7,050 nucleotides of DNA from contig JAQBPL010000128.1 of assembly GCA_028287545.1 (NCBI GenBank), positions 1 to 7,050 on the forward strand. The letters are read 5' to 3'. The position numbers were made by a program, and so were the translations under genes. Each line of letters begins with the position of its first letter. Position 1 is the stretch's first letter. The notes under the pieces are model-generated. The model made no database searches. It was not told the DNA's origin and saw only the letters and a list, made by a program, of their open reading frames with translations. Source of the DNA: Vulcanimicrobiota bacterium. Its GTDB lineage: Bacteria > Eremiobacterota > Eremiobacteria > Baltobacterales > Baltobacteraceae. This document shows positions 1-6,285 of this stretch, piece by piece.

Positions 1-105
1 CTCCTCTGGCGGCATCGCGCCGGCGGAGCTTTTGCCGAGCCGCGGCTTATCTGATCGTCAAGCCCTTCTTGTCGCGATGACTCTGGAGGGGCGGAGAGAT
101 ACTGC
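1..105. other. Upstream region of the cytochrome gene; possible tail of a preceding gene
   Basis: This stretch precedes the cytochrome start. All three plus-strand frames are open from the window edge for some distance: one stops at 52-54, one at 78-80, and one at 107-109, where its TGA overlaps the cytochrome ATG as ATGA. The last arrangement would fit translational coupling to an upstream gene. However, the open stretch is only about 35 codons, and its third-position GC is no better than that of the other frames, so I cannot say which, if any, is coding. No convincing -35/-10 pair or terminator is visible. Confidence 0.3.
85..98 (+). promoter_or_regulatory. Ribosome binding site of the cytochrome gene
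   Basis: Purine-rich GGAGGGG at 85-91 is followed by GGAGAG at 93-98. The second block lies 7 nt before the ATG at 106, which is ideal Shine-Dalgarno spacing and supports that start. Confidence 0.7.
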
Positions 106-1140
106 ATGAGCCGCCGAATTTCAGCCGCGCTCGTATGCGCATTCCTCGTCGCGAGCGCATCGACGCTTTACGGGCGCGCGGGTTTCGCCGCCGGCGCCGC
201 GGCGCCCGACGGCAAAGCGATCTTCGGGGCGAAGTGCGCTGCGTGCCATCAGGCGAACGGCGCGGGCAGCGGACCGTATCCTCCGCTCGCCGGCAACGGC
301 GACGTCACGGCCTCCGATACGTCGAGCGCGATTCTCACCGTGCTCAACGGCCGCAGCGGGCCGATCCAGGTGAACGGGAAGACGTTCAGCGGCAACATGC
401 CCGCGTGGAAGGATCAACTCTCCAACGACGATCTCGCGGCGGTTCTCACGTACGTTCGTTCCGCCTGGACGAACAAAGCGGCCGTCGTTACGGGAGAACA
501 GGTGGCGGCGGCGCGCAATCCGACCGCGCTGAGCGGCGCGGGGATCTTCGCCGCCAAATGCGCGACTTGCCACCAATCCGGCGGCCAGGGGACGAGCGCC
601 TACCCGCCGCTCAACGGTAATCCGCACGTCGCGGCGAGCGACCCCAAAGAGATGATCGCGACGATCGTGAACGGGCGCTCGGGCGCGCTGAGCGTCAACG
701 GCACGACGTACACTGGCAAGATGCCGGCGTGGACGGGTCAGCTTTCGCACTCGGATATCGCCGCCGTCGCGACCTACATTCGCTCGGCGTGGACGAACAA
801 GGCGCCGGGCGTGACGGAGCAGCAGGTCGCCTCATCGGGATCGGCCGTCTCGAACGCCGTCGGCGCATCGATCTACGCGTCAAAGTGCGCGGCCTGTCAC
901 GGCGCCGCCGGAGCCGGCGGAGGTCACGGGACGTTCCCGGCGCTCGCCGGCGACGCACTCGTCAACAACAGCGATCCGAACGGAATGGTCGGGCTCATCC
1001 AGCACGGGCGTAACATGATGCCTGCGTGGAAGGGACAGCTCTCGGCCGGAGACATCGCCGCCGTCGCGACGTTCGTTCGTTCGGCTTGGGGAAACAAAGG
1101 CGGAGCCGTGAGCGAGCAGGACGTCACGACGGTGAAATAA
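106..1140 (+). CDS. Secreted triheme c-type cytochrome (three tandem class-I domains)
   Basis: This 344-residue protein is probably a periplasmic or surface electron carrier. Residues 1 to about 29 form a Sec signal peptide (MSRR, then a hydrophobic stretch, ending near AGFAA). Three covalent haem-binding CxxCH motifs follow: C44-H48 (CAACH), C152-H156 (CATCH) and C261-H265 (CAACH). Each is followed by a probable axial Met in an MPAW motif (M98, M206, M305) and a closing helix like RSAWTNK. The domain period is 108-109 residues, so the gene arose by tandem duplication. Domains 1 and 2 are most alike; domain 3 lacks about 10 residues between haem and Met. Single-domain relatives pass electrons to oxidases or from dehydrogenases. 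Triheme subunits occur with PQQ alcohol dehydrogenases, but no such partner is visible here, so donor and acceptor are unknown. It converges with a Crp/Fnr regulator 18 bp downstream. Confidence 0.95.
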   Translation: MSRRISAALVCAFLVASASTLYGRAGFAAGAAAPDGKAIFGAKCAACHQANGAGSGPYPPLAGNGDVTASDTSSAILTVLNGRSGPIQVNGKTFSGNMPAWKDQLSNDDLAAVLTYVRSAWTNKAAVVTGEQVAAARNPTALSGAGIFAAKCATCHQSGGQGTSAYPPLNGNPHVAASDPKEMIATIVNGRSGALSVNGTTYTGKMPAWTGQLSHSDIAAVATYIRSAWTNKAPGVTEQQVASSGSAVSNAVGASIYASKCAACHGAAGAGGGHGTFPALAGDALVNNSDPNGMVGLIQHGRNMMPAWKGQLSAGDIAAVATFVRSAWGNKGGAVSEQDVTTVK

Positions 1141-1158
1141 GCTCCGCTAGCAGGCGAC

Positions 1159-1854
1159 TCAGTCGTGCAGCACGACGCTGAGGAGCGAGCTGTGCACGTG
1201 CAGTCCGCCGTTGTACTCGATGAAGCCGAGCCGGCGGAACTTGTTCATGAAGAAGCTCACCCGCGAGCGCGTCGTTCCGACCATCTCGGCCAGCGTCTCC
1301 TGACTGATCTTGGCGATGACGGGCTCGGGCCGGCCCTCTTTGCCGAAGTTCGCGAGCAGCAACAGTATGCGCGCCAGCCGCTTTTCGCTGGAGTTGAAGA
1401 GCTGGTCGACGAGGTCTTCCTCGATGCGGATGTTGCGCGAGAGGAGATGGGCCATGAACACGGCGCCGAATTCCGGGTCGTCGTGCAGGGCCGCGATCAT
1501 GTCCTCGAGACTCCTGCGCACCAGCGAGCACGACTCCAGCGCGGTCGCCGACGCCATGCGCAGCGGCTGCCCCGCCAAGCATCCCTCGCCGAAGAAGTCG
1601 CCCTCCCCCAGCATCGCGATCACCGCTTCTTTCCCGCTGGTGGAACTAACGGTGAGCTTGACCTTGCCCCGGCGCACGAAAAAGACCGAATCGGCGGGAT
1701 CTCCTTGCGCGAAGACGCGCTGGCGCGCTTTGAAGGCGCGCGCGGCGCCGCCGGCCGTGAACCGGACAAGTTCGGCGCTCGCTGGACGCGGCGCCCCGTT
1801 CGTCCTTGGTGCAGTTTTGGCGGTTCGCGCCCCCGCTGCGCTCAATTTGGGCAT
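1159..1854 (-). CDS. Crp/Fnr-family transcriptional regulator (FGEGCLAGQ type)
   Basis: A one-component DNA-binding regulator of 231 residues counted from the ATG at 1854; a GTG at 1860 would add two residues, and neither start has a clear ribosome binding site. Counting from the GTG, residues about 30-150 form a cyclic-nucleotide-binding-like beta barrel with a phosphate-cassette-like motif FGEGCLAGQPLRMASATAL (90-108), which keeps an Arg and a Ser. A long dimerisation helix follows. The C-terminal winged helix (about 185-220) contains ISQETLAEMVG and the recognition helix segment TTRSRVSFFMNKFRRLGFI. There is no N-terminal cysteine cluster, so it is not an FNR-type iron-sulphur oxygen sensor; the ligand is unknown. 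This subfamily is widespread in GC-rich bacteria. The gene lies 83 bp downstream of, and in line with, the BTAD regulator, and is tail-to-tail with the cytochrome gene. Control of that cytochrome is possible but unproven. Confidence 0.93.
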   Translation of the reverse strand: MPKLSAAGARTAKTAPRTNGAPRPASAELVRFTAGGAARAFKARQRVFAQGDPADSVFFVRRGKVKLTVSSTSGKEAVIAMLGEGDFFGEGCLAGQPLRMASATALESCSLVRRSLEDMIAALHDDPEFGAVFMAHLLSRNIRIEEDLVDQLFNSSEKRLARILLLLANFGKEGRPEPVIAKISQETLAEMVGTTRSRVSFFMNKFRRLGFIEYNGGLHVHSSLLSVVLHD

Positions 1855-1886
1855 CAGCACCAGGATACGCTATCGGTACGGTGGGC

Positions 1887-1915
1887 ACTGTATACAATTG
1901 AACGCTTTTGAGCAA
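1887..1915 (-). promoter_or_regulatory. Possible sigma-70 promoter for the Crp/Fnr gene
   Basis: Read on the minus strand, TTGCTC (1910-1915) and TACAGT (1887-1892) are separated by 17 bp. Each matches the -35 or -10 consensus at 4 of 6 positions. They lie in the only AT-rich patch between the two regulator genes, about 33 bp upstream of the start codon. This suggests the gene can be transcribed independently of the upstream BTAD gene. Confidence 0.4.
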
Positions 1916-1937
1916 ATCGTTGCTCGCGGCGAGAGGA

Positions 1938-4811
1938 TCAGGCCCCGGCGCCGACCAGTTCCGCCAGCGACGAGGACGGCTCGCACTGCAGCTCGTTCAT
2001 GAGCACGTCGCGGTACTGGCGGTAGTGGCGCAATGCCGCGGCGCGGTCCCCCGATTCGATGTAGGCCCGAATCGCGATCTCGCGCGCCGGCTCGTCGCAG
2101 GGGTCGTAGGCGATCATCTCGTGGCAGAGCGCGAGCGCGTCGTGCGGGCGCCCTTCGTCGAGCGCGCGCTTCGCGAGCGCCTGCGCGACCTCGCAGCGGA
2201 GCTCGCGCAGATGCCGTTCGGTCGGCTCGAACCACTCCCAGCCGTCGACCTTCGCCGGCCGGCTCGCCCGCAGGCGGTCGTAGAGCTCGCGCAGGCCGTC
2301 GGCTTCATGGGGGGCGATCCCCTCGCTCGTGCGCTGCGCGCCGACGGTGCGATCGATCTCCCAGAGGTCGACCCGCACCTCGTTGCCGAGGCGGTATCCT
2401 TCGCGCGTGCGCACGACGGCGTTGTCGTCGTCCAGCCGCGCCTTGAGGCGATGCAGGCAGACGTGGAACGCGTTGCGCGCCGCCGACTCGGCCAAGTCGG
2501 GCCACAGCATGTCGGTAAGCCGCTCCCGTGAGAGCGCTTCCGGACGCATCGCGATCGCGGTGAGCAGCGCATGCTCGCGCTCGGCCAGCGTCAGCGGGTC
2601 GCCGTCGCGGATCACGCGGCCCGTGACGAGCTCGATCGCGATTCCCGAGCGGGCCGCCTCGGCGTTCCCCTCGCGCCGGTAGCGCGAGACGAAGCGCGCG
2701 AGGAAGCCGCCGTCCTCGCCGCGCGCGATCGCGTCGATCGCTTCGTGCAGCTCGGGGGCGTCGATTCGTTTCGCGATCGAAGCGGCTTCGGTGCGCATCG
2801 CGCGGCGCCGGCTTACGTTCAGCTCGGCGACCGCGAGCGCCGCGAGCACTTGGTAGAACGGCGCACGATACGCCGCAGCCGCTTCGCGCGCAAGCTCCGC
2901 GCAGCGCAGCGCCGTCGCGTCGTCTTCCGCCTGCCCCGCGGCGACGAGATATCCGCACGCGACCCACTTGATGTGGTCGGCCGCTTGCGGCTCAACGGCA
3001 TGGCCGCGCACGGTGCTCGAGAAGAACGCGAAGCCGCGCACGCCCTCGCGCTGGACTTCCGCTTCGAGCGCGAACGCGTGCTGGGTGAGGTCGGCGTCGT
3101 CGCCTGCGAGCCAGGCGCCGAACGTCGCCTCGGCCTCATCGAACGCGATGAAGTTGCTGAACCCGGTCTTGCGCACGTGTTCGATCGCGCGCTCGATCCG
3201 CTCGCGTTCCGTGGCCCGGTCGCCGCGCACGCGCGCGATGTCGGCGCCGAGCGTCAAGAGCGTCCCCGACGCCATCACGTGCATCGTGTTGACGAACGGC
3301 CAGCACGCTTCAAGATCCGCTTCGGCTTCCCTGACGCGTCCGAGCCGCGCGGTCATCAGCGAGCGCAAGTACATCAGCCAGCCGTGCATGCGCGTGGTCG
3401 GGACGTCGGGCGCCGCGATCTGCGCGCGAAACTCGTCGACCAGAGCGAGGGCGCGTTCGAACTCGCCGACGTAGCTGAGCATCAGCACGCGGTACACGTA
3501 GAGGTAGATGCGCACGATCGGCAGCGCGTCGGCCGGCAGACGGCTCCAGACCTCTTCGACTTCCTCGAGCAGAAGGCGCGAGTCGACGATGAACGTGCGC
3601 AGCAGCGCGGTGACCGACCAGACCCGCGGATACCGCAGCACCACCGCGCGGTCGAGCGAGGCGAGCACGCGCGCGTATGCGATCGACGGGCCTTCGTCCT
3701 CGAGAACCTCGATGTGTTCGAGCGCCTCGGCCGCGGCGATCTGATCGCCGCGCGCCAGTTGGATCTCGGCCGCGCGCTGATACTCGCCTGCGGTGTGATA
3801 CGCGGCGGCAGCGGGCGCGAGCAGCGATTCGACGCGCCCCGGATGGCGTTCGAGCAGGGTCGACGCGACGAGCGGGTGGACGCCGAACGTGCCGTCGGGC
3901 CGGCGGGTGACGAACGGTGAGGTGCGCGCGAAGTCCATGAACGCATCGAACGCGATCGGGTCGCCGAGCGCGAGCCGCACGTCACGCTCCGCCGCTTGCG
4001 GAATTGCGGCGCAGGCCAGCAGCCCGTCGGCGATCGCGGGCGACGCCGCGCCGAGCACCTGATCCGCGAGGTACTCGTGCAATTCTTCGTAGGCGACGTC
4101 GTCGAGTTTGTCGAGCAGCGCTTCGAGCCGTCCCTCGTGCGCGAACCGCGCGAGGAGCAGCACCGCGATCGGCCAGCCCGCGGAGATCGCCGCCACACGG
4201 GCGACCGCGTCGTCCGCCAGGCCGGTCGGTGCGAAGATCGAGGCGATCTCCGACTCGGTGAAGGCGAGATCGCTCGCCCGCAGGGTCAGGATCTGATGCG
4301 GCGGCGCGAAGCGCGAGAGGTGCATGCGCGGCGACTCGCGCGAGCAGATGACGACCGTTCGTCCTTCCGGGCGGTTGGCCAACAGCCGCGCCAGGAAGTC
4401 GTGCGAGCCGGGGTCGCCGATCGCGTCCTCGGTGTTCTCGAAGACGAACGCGGCGGGGTGCGTGCGCACGCGCCAGGCCGCGAGCGCGACACCGACCCGG
4501 TCGACGTTCGACACTTGGCCGTCGCCCATCAAGCTCTCGTTTTGAGCGAGGTTGGCGCTGCGTTCGGGATGTTCTTCGGCCAGCGCGGGGAGGAGCCGGC
4601 GGGCGAGGTCGACGTCCGAGGCGACCCCCGAGCAATCGCACACGGCGAACGCCGGGGCCCCCTCGAGCAGCTGCCGGACCAGCGTCGACTTCCCGAAGCC
4701 GGCCGGGGCGATCAGCGAGACGATCGCCGGACGCGCCGCACGGACCCGCTCCAAGAGGGCCGTGCGTACGAGGTCGGTGCTGGTCTCTGGGGGAGGAAGG
4801 CTAGCGTCCAT
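1938..4811 (-). CDS. STAND/MalT-like ATPase with C-terminal winged helix and BTAD domain (transcriptional regulator)
   Basis: A large signal-transducing regulator of 957 residues counted from the ATG at 4811. A GTG at 4865 would add 18 residues of no recognisable character and would lie inside a hairpin, so I prefer 4811. The N-terminus carries a Walker A motif, PAGFGKST, at about 36-43. A weak Walker B-like strand FVFENTED follows at about 122-129, with Glu/Asn where Asp is usual. MalT-like ATPase features come next: ICSRESPRMHLSRF near 155, LRASDLAFTESE, and AGWPIAVLL near 210. Residues about 300-690 look helical and Ala/Glu/Arg-rich, probably TPR-like repeats. An OmpR-type winged helix (about 718-815; LTLAEREHALLTAIA, AFHVCLHRLKARL, TREGYRL) and a bacterial transcription-activator domain (about 815-957) end the protein. 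ATP and an unknown inducer probably switch oligomerisation and DNA binding. Target genes cannot be read from the sequence. Confidence 0.92.
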   Translation of the reverse strand: MDASLPPPETSTDLVRTALLERVRAARPAIVSLIAPAGFGKSTLVRQLLEGAPAFAVCDCSGVASDVDLARRLLPALAEEHPERSANLAQNESLMGDGQVSNVDRVGVALAAWRVRTHPAAFVFENTEDAIGDPGSHDFLARLLANRPEGRTVVICSRESPRMHLSRFAPPHQILTLRASDLAFTESEIASIFAPTGLADDAVARVAAISAGWPIAVLLLARFAHEGRLEALLDKLDDVAYEELHEYLADQVLGAASPAIADGLLACAAIPQAAERDVRLALGDPIAFDAFMDFARTSPFVTRRPDGTFGVHPLVASTLLERHPGRVESLLAPAAAAYHTAGEYQRAAEIQLARGDQIAAAEALEHIEVLEDEGPSIAYARVLASLDRAVVLRYPRVWSVTALLRTFIVDSRLLLEEVEEVWSRLPADALPIVRIYLYVYRVLMLSYVGEFERALALVDEFRAQIAAPDVPTTRMHGWLMYLRSLMTARLGRVREAEADLEACWPFVNTMHVMASGTLLTLGADIARVRGDRATERERIERAIEHVRKTGFSNFIAFDEAEATFGAWLAGDDADLTQHAFALEAEVQREGVRGFAFFSSTVRGHAVEPQAADHIKWVACGYLVAAGQAEDDATALRCAELAREAAAAYRAPFYQVLAALAVAELNVSRRRAMRTEAASIAKRIDAPELHEAIDAIARGEDGGFLARFVSRYRREGNAEAARSGIAIELVTGRVIRDGDPLTLAEREHALLTAIAMRPEALSRERLTDMLWPDLAESAARNAFHVCLHRLKARLDDDNAVVRTREGYRLGNEVRVDLWEIDRTVGAQRTSEGIAPHEADGLRELYDRLRASRPAKVDGWEWFEPTERHLRELRCEVAQALAKRALDEGRPHDALALCHEMIAYDPCDEPAREIAIRAYIESGDRAAALRHYRQYRDVLMNELQCEPSSSLAELVGAGA

Positions 4812-4859
4812 GTTCGGCCCGTAAGTCCCAAGGCGGCTCGGATCGGGCCGACTTTCGTC

Positions 4860-4884
4860 GTCCACCGGGCCGGTCCCGGTGGAC
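4860..4884. promoter_or_regulatory. 25-bp perfect inverted repeat upstream of the BTAD regulator
   Basis: The left arm GTCCACCGGG (4860-4869) and right arm CCCGGTGGAC (4875-4884) are exact reverse complements of 10 bp, separated by the 5-nt loop CCGGT. The repeat lies 49-73 bp upstream of the preferred ATG at 4811 and covers the alternative GTG at 4865. It could be an operator for a dimeric regulator, including autoregulation, or a stable 5'-leader hairpin. There is no following T-run on the minus strand, so it is not a typical intrinsic terminator of the upstream Crp/Fnr gene. Confidence 0.6.
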
Positions 4885-4932
4885 CGCGGACTACACGTGC
4901 GGTTGCTTACATTAACGCCATCTTACTTTGCA

Positions 4933-4956
4933 CACAGCGCTGTGGATGCTGTGGAT
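4933..4956. repeat. Palindrome plus tandem 9-bp repeat resembling DnaA boxes
   Basis: CACAGCGCTGTG (4933-4944) is a perfect 12-bp palindrome. It overlaps two head-to-tail copies of GCTGTGGAT (4939-4947 and 4948-4956). On the minus strand the repeats read GCATCCACA (4941-4949) and TCATCCACA (4950-4958), which match the DnaA box TTATCCACA at 7 and 8 of 9 positions. The site lies between the stop of one regulator gene and the start of the next, where the promoter of the BTAD gene is expected. It could be an operator or a DnaA-titrating/regulatory site; coincidence is possible. Confidence 0.4.
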
Positions 4957-4974
4957 GAAATGCGGAGGGCGGGG

Positions 4975-5790
4975 CTAAACCGCGATGGCGTAGAGCCGCC
5001 GGGAGAGCGCCTCGTTGTTGGCGCCGTAGCACTCGCAGGACGCCGTCTCGAGGCCGGCGCGGTCGATGACGGTGAACTTGCCGCGGACGTAGCGGATGAA
5101 CCCGGCCTGCTGCAGTGCGGCGGCCGCGATGCTGACGCCGGCCCGGCGAACGCCGAGCATCGTCGCGAGCGCCTCATGCGTGAGCGGGAAGTCGGCCCGG
5201 CCCACCCGGTCGTACGTCATCAGCAGCCAGCGCGCACAGCGTTCGCTGACGTAGTGCAGGCGGTTGCAGGCGATCGCTTGCGCCATCACGTCCAGTTGAG
5301 CGCTCAGGAAACGCTCGGCAATCGCGCGGAATTCGGGGTGCGCTTCGCACAGCCGCCGGAAGGCTGCGACGTCGATGCGATAGGCTTCGCCCGCGACCTG
5401 ACACCAAGTAAGCGCCGTAGCGACGCCGCCGTCGAGCAGGACCTGAGCGCCCGTGACGCCCTCGCGGCCGATGGTCACGACCTCGATCTGGGTCCCGTCG
5501 CGCATCACGGTGACGACCGAGATCACCGCATCGATCGGGAAGTAGAGGAAACTGATCGGACCGCCGAGGTCGTAGATGGTCGCCCGGTAGCTCAGCCTGA
5601 CCCGCTCGCACGCAGCCGCCACGGCAGCGCGGACAAGCAGCGGGAGGGTGTCCAACAGGGAGTTTTCGAGGGTAGTGTGTGACGTAGGAACTTCCCTTAA
5701 AAAGAGCAGCCCGCCCCCACAAAGGAAGACGGCGCACTTCGCTCCTAGCGTACTGAAGCGGGTGGGCGCAGTCGGTACGCTACCGGACAC
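4975..5790 (-). CDS. Crp/Fnr-family transcriptional regulator (CNRLH...CECY type)
   Basis: A one-component regulator of 271 residues counted from the GTG at 5790. The N-terminal sensor domain has the cNMP-fold strand pattern of this subfamily (LENSLLDTLP, then ISFLYFPIDAVISVV, then VVTIGREGVTGAQVLL). Next come the dimer helix and CNRLHYVSERCARWLLMTYDR (about 172-193), a winged helix (LTHEALATMLGVRRAGVSIAAAALQQAGFIRY, about 200-232) and a terminal CECY motif (252-255). The nucleotide-contacting Arg/Ser of true CRP is not evident, so the effector is unknown; the conserved cysteines could matter for redox sensing. The start is doubtful. Family likeness begins near 5675, no ATG, GTG or TTG lies between there and 5790, and the next ATG (5835) sits inside the CIRCE spacer. 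A frame running further upstream to 5985 would overlap the Hsp20 gene and is unlikely. The gene is divergent from hsp20. Confidence 0.88.
   Translation of the reverse strand: MSGSVPTAPTRFSTLGAKCAVFLCGGGLLFLREVPTSHTTLENSLLDTLPLLVRAAVAAACERVRLSYRATIYDLGGPISFLYFPIDAVISVVTVMRDGTQIEVVTIGREGVTGAQVLLDGGVATALTWCQVAGEAYRIDVAAFRRLCEAHPEFRAIAERFLSAQLDVMAQAIACNRLHYVSERCARWLLMTYDRVGRADFPLTHEALATMLGVRRAGVSIAAAALQQAGFIRYVRGKFTVIDRAGLETASCECYGANNEALSRRLYAIAV
5746..5782. repeat. 8-bp inverted repeat in the divergent control region
   Basis: TAGCGTAC (5746-5753) and GTACGCTA (5775-5782) are exact reverse complements separated by 21 bp. The repeat lies about 40-75 bp upstream of the CIRCE element. Under the annotated start it overlaps the 5' end of the Crp/Fnr gene, which is another reason to doubt that start. 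Half-sites two to three helical turns apart suit a dimeric or looping regulator. The heptamer TAGCGTA recurs upstream of the other Crp/Fnr gene (minus strand, 1866-1872). Confidence 0.4.
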
Positions 5791-5819
5791 ACCGCTCCGG
5801 GCGCCGGCAACCCATCGTT

Positions 5820-5846
5820 TTAGCAGTGTGTTCATACGAGTGCTAA
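5820..5846 (+). promoter_or_regulatory. CIRCE element (HrcA heat-shock operator)
   Basis: TTAGCAGTG (5820-5828), a 9-nt spacer, then GAGTGCTAA (5838-5846) matches the CIRCE consensus TTAGCACTC-N9-GAGTGCTAA at 16 of 18 positions. The right arm is perfect, the left arm has two changes, and the spacer length is exact. It ends 16 nt before the Hsp20 start and touches its Shine-Dalgarno sequence, the usual place for CIRCE in a 5' leader. HrcA bound here would repress hsp20 and the coupled lon gene at normal temperature and release them on heat stress. Confidence 0.9.
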
Positions 5847-5853
5847 GAAAGGA
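5845..5853 (+). promoter_or_regulatory. Ribosome binding site of hsp20
   Basis: AAGAAAGGA ends 9 nt before the GTG at 5863 and shares two bases with the CIRCE right arm. It supports the GTG start, since no ATG in this frame lies nearby. Confidence 0.7.
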
Positions 5854-5862
5854 CCCTCGCGC

Positions 5863-6285
5863 GTGCGGAATCACGACGAGATACTCGAAATCGAGCGGTT
5901 GTTTGCTCCCCGCGGGGCTCACGGCCGCTTCGAACCCAACACCGACGTCCTGCTCGACGAGAGCGGCGGCGCCGTGGTCGTTCACGTGGAGCTGGCCGGC
6001 GCCGACGCCGAGTCGCTGCGCGTGACCGTTGCGGATGCGTATCTCACCATCACCGGCACCCGCGCGTTGCGCGACGTCTCGCGCAGCGCCTCGCTGCTGC
6101 GCAAAGAGATTCAGTACGGCGAGTTCCTCAAAGCGATTCGCCTCCCACTTCCCGTCCTCGACGAGGGCGCAACGGCGATCTATCGGGACGGTATCTTGAC
6201 GATCCGTCTCCCGGTCGCCGAATCCGAACAGTACCCGATCGTGCGGACGACCATCCGCATGACGGTGAGAAGGACCTCCGCGTAA
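5863..6285 (+). CDS. Hsp20/alpha-crystallin family small heat-shock protein
   Basis: An ATP-independent cytoplasmic holdase of 140 residues, a normal length for bacterial Hsp20. The GTG start is supported by a ribosome binding site. After a short N-terminal arm (1-22), the alpha-crystallin domain spans about 23-120. It begins FEPNTDVLLDE and VVVHVELAGAD, has the conserved YGEFLKAIRLPLPV (85-98), and ends with the hallmark A-x-x-x-x-x-G-I-L signature (A103/A105...G110-I111-L112 followed by TIRLP). The C-terminal tail (121-140) is unusual: it is basic, rich in Thr and Arg, and has no clear canonical I-x-I motif, so oligomer assembly may differ from standard members. A CIRCE operator sits immediately upstream, and the stop codon overlaps the lon start. 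Together these imply heat-inducible expression alongside Lon protease. Confidence 0.94.
   Translation: MRNHDEILEIERLFAPRGAHGRFEPNTDVLLDESGGAVVVHVELAGADAESLRVTVADAYLTITGTRALRDVSRSASLLRKEIQYGEFLKAIRLPLPVLDEGATAIYRDGILTIRLPVAESEQYPIVRTTIRMTVRRTSA
6267..6274 (+). promoter_or_regulatory. Ribosome binding site of lon inside hsp20
   Basis: GAGAAGGA within the last codons of hsp20 ends 10 nt before the lon ATG at 6285. Together with the TAATG stop/start overlap it supports re-initiation by ribosomes finishing hsp20. Confidence 0.65.

Noticed and set aside
48..62. FNR/CRP-like half-sites upstream of the cytochrome
   Set aside because: The segment TTATC...GTCAA has poor dyad symmetry and too few matches to TTGAT-N4-ATCAA to support a site.
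1141..1158. Bidirectional terminator between the convergent cytochrome and Crp/Fnr genes
   Set aside because: The 18-bp gap has only a short GCTAGC palindrome and no T-run on either strand.
2571..4958. Long plus-strand open frames (2571-3920, 3996-4958) antisense to the BTAD regulator
   Set aside because: They lie opposite a clearly recognisable protein, are rich in Arg, Ala and Glu without family motifs, and are expected when a GC-rich gene leaves few stops on the other strand.
5753..5781. Candidate -35/-10 pair (CTGAAG, 17 bp, TACGCT) for hsp20
   Set aside because: Only three of six bases match at each box and it lies far upstream of the CIRCE element; no better promoter was visible, so none is annotated.
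5791..5985. Extension of the minus-strand Crp/Fnr gene up to 5985
   Set aside because: It would overlap the Hsp20 coding region by over 100 bp, cross the CIRCE element, and add residues with no family similarity.
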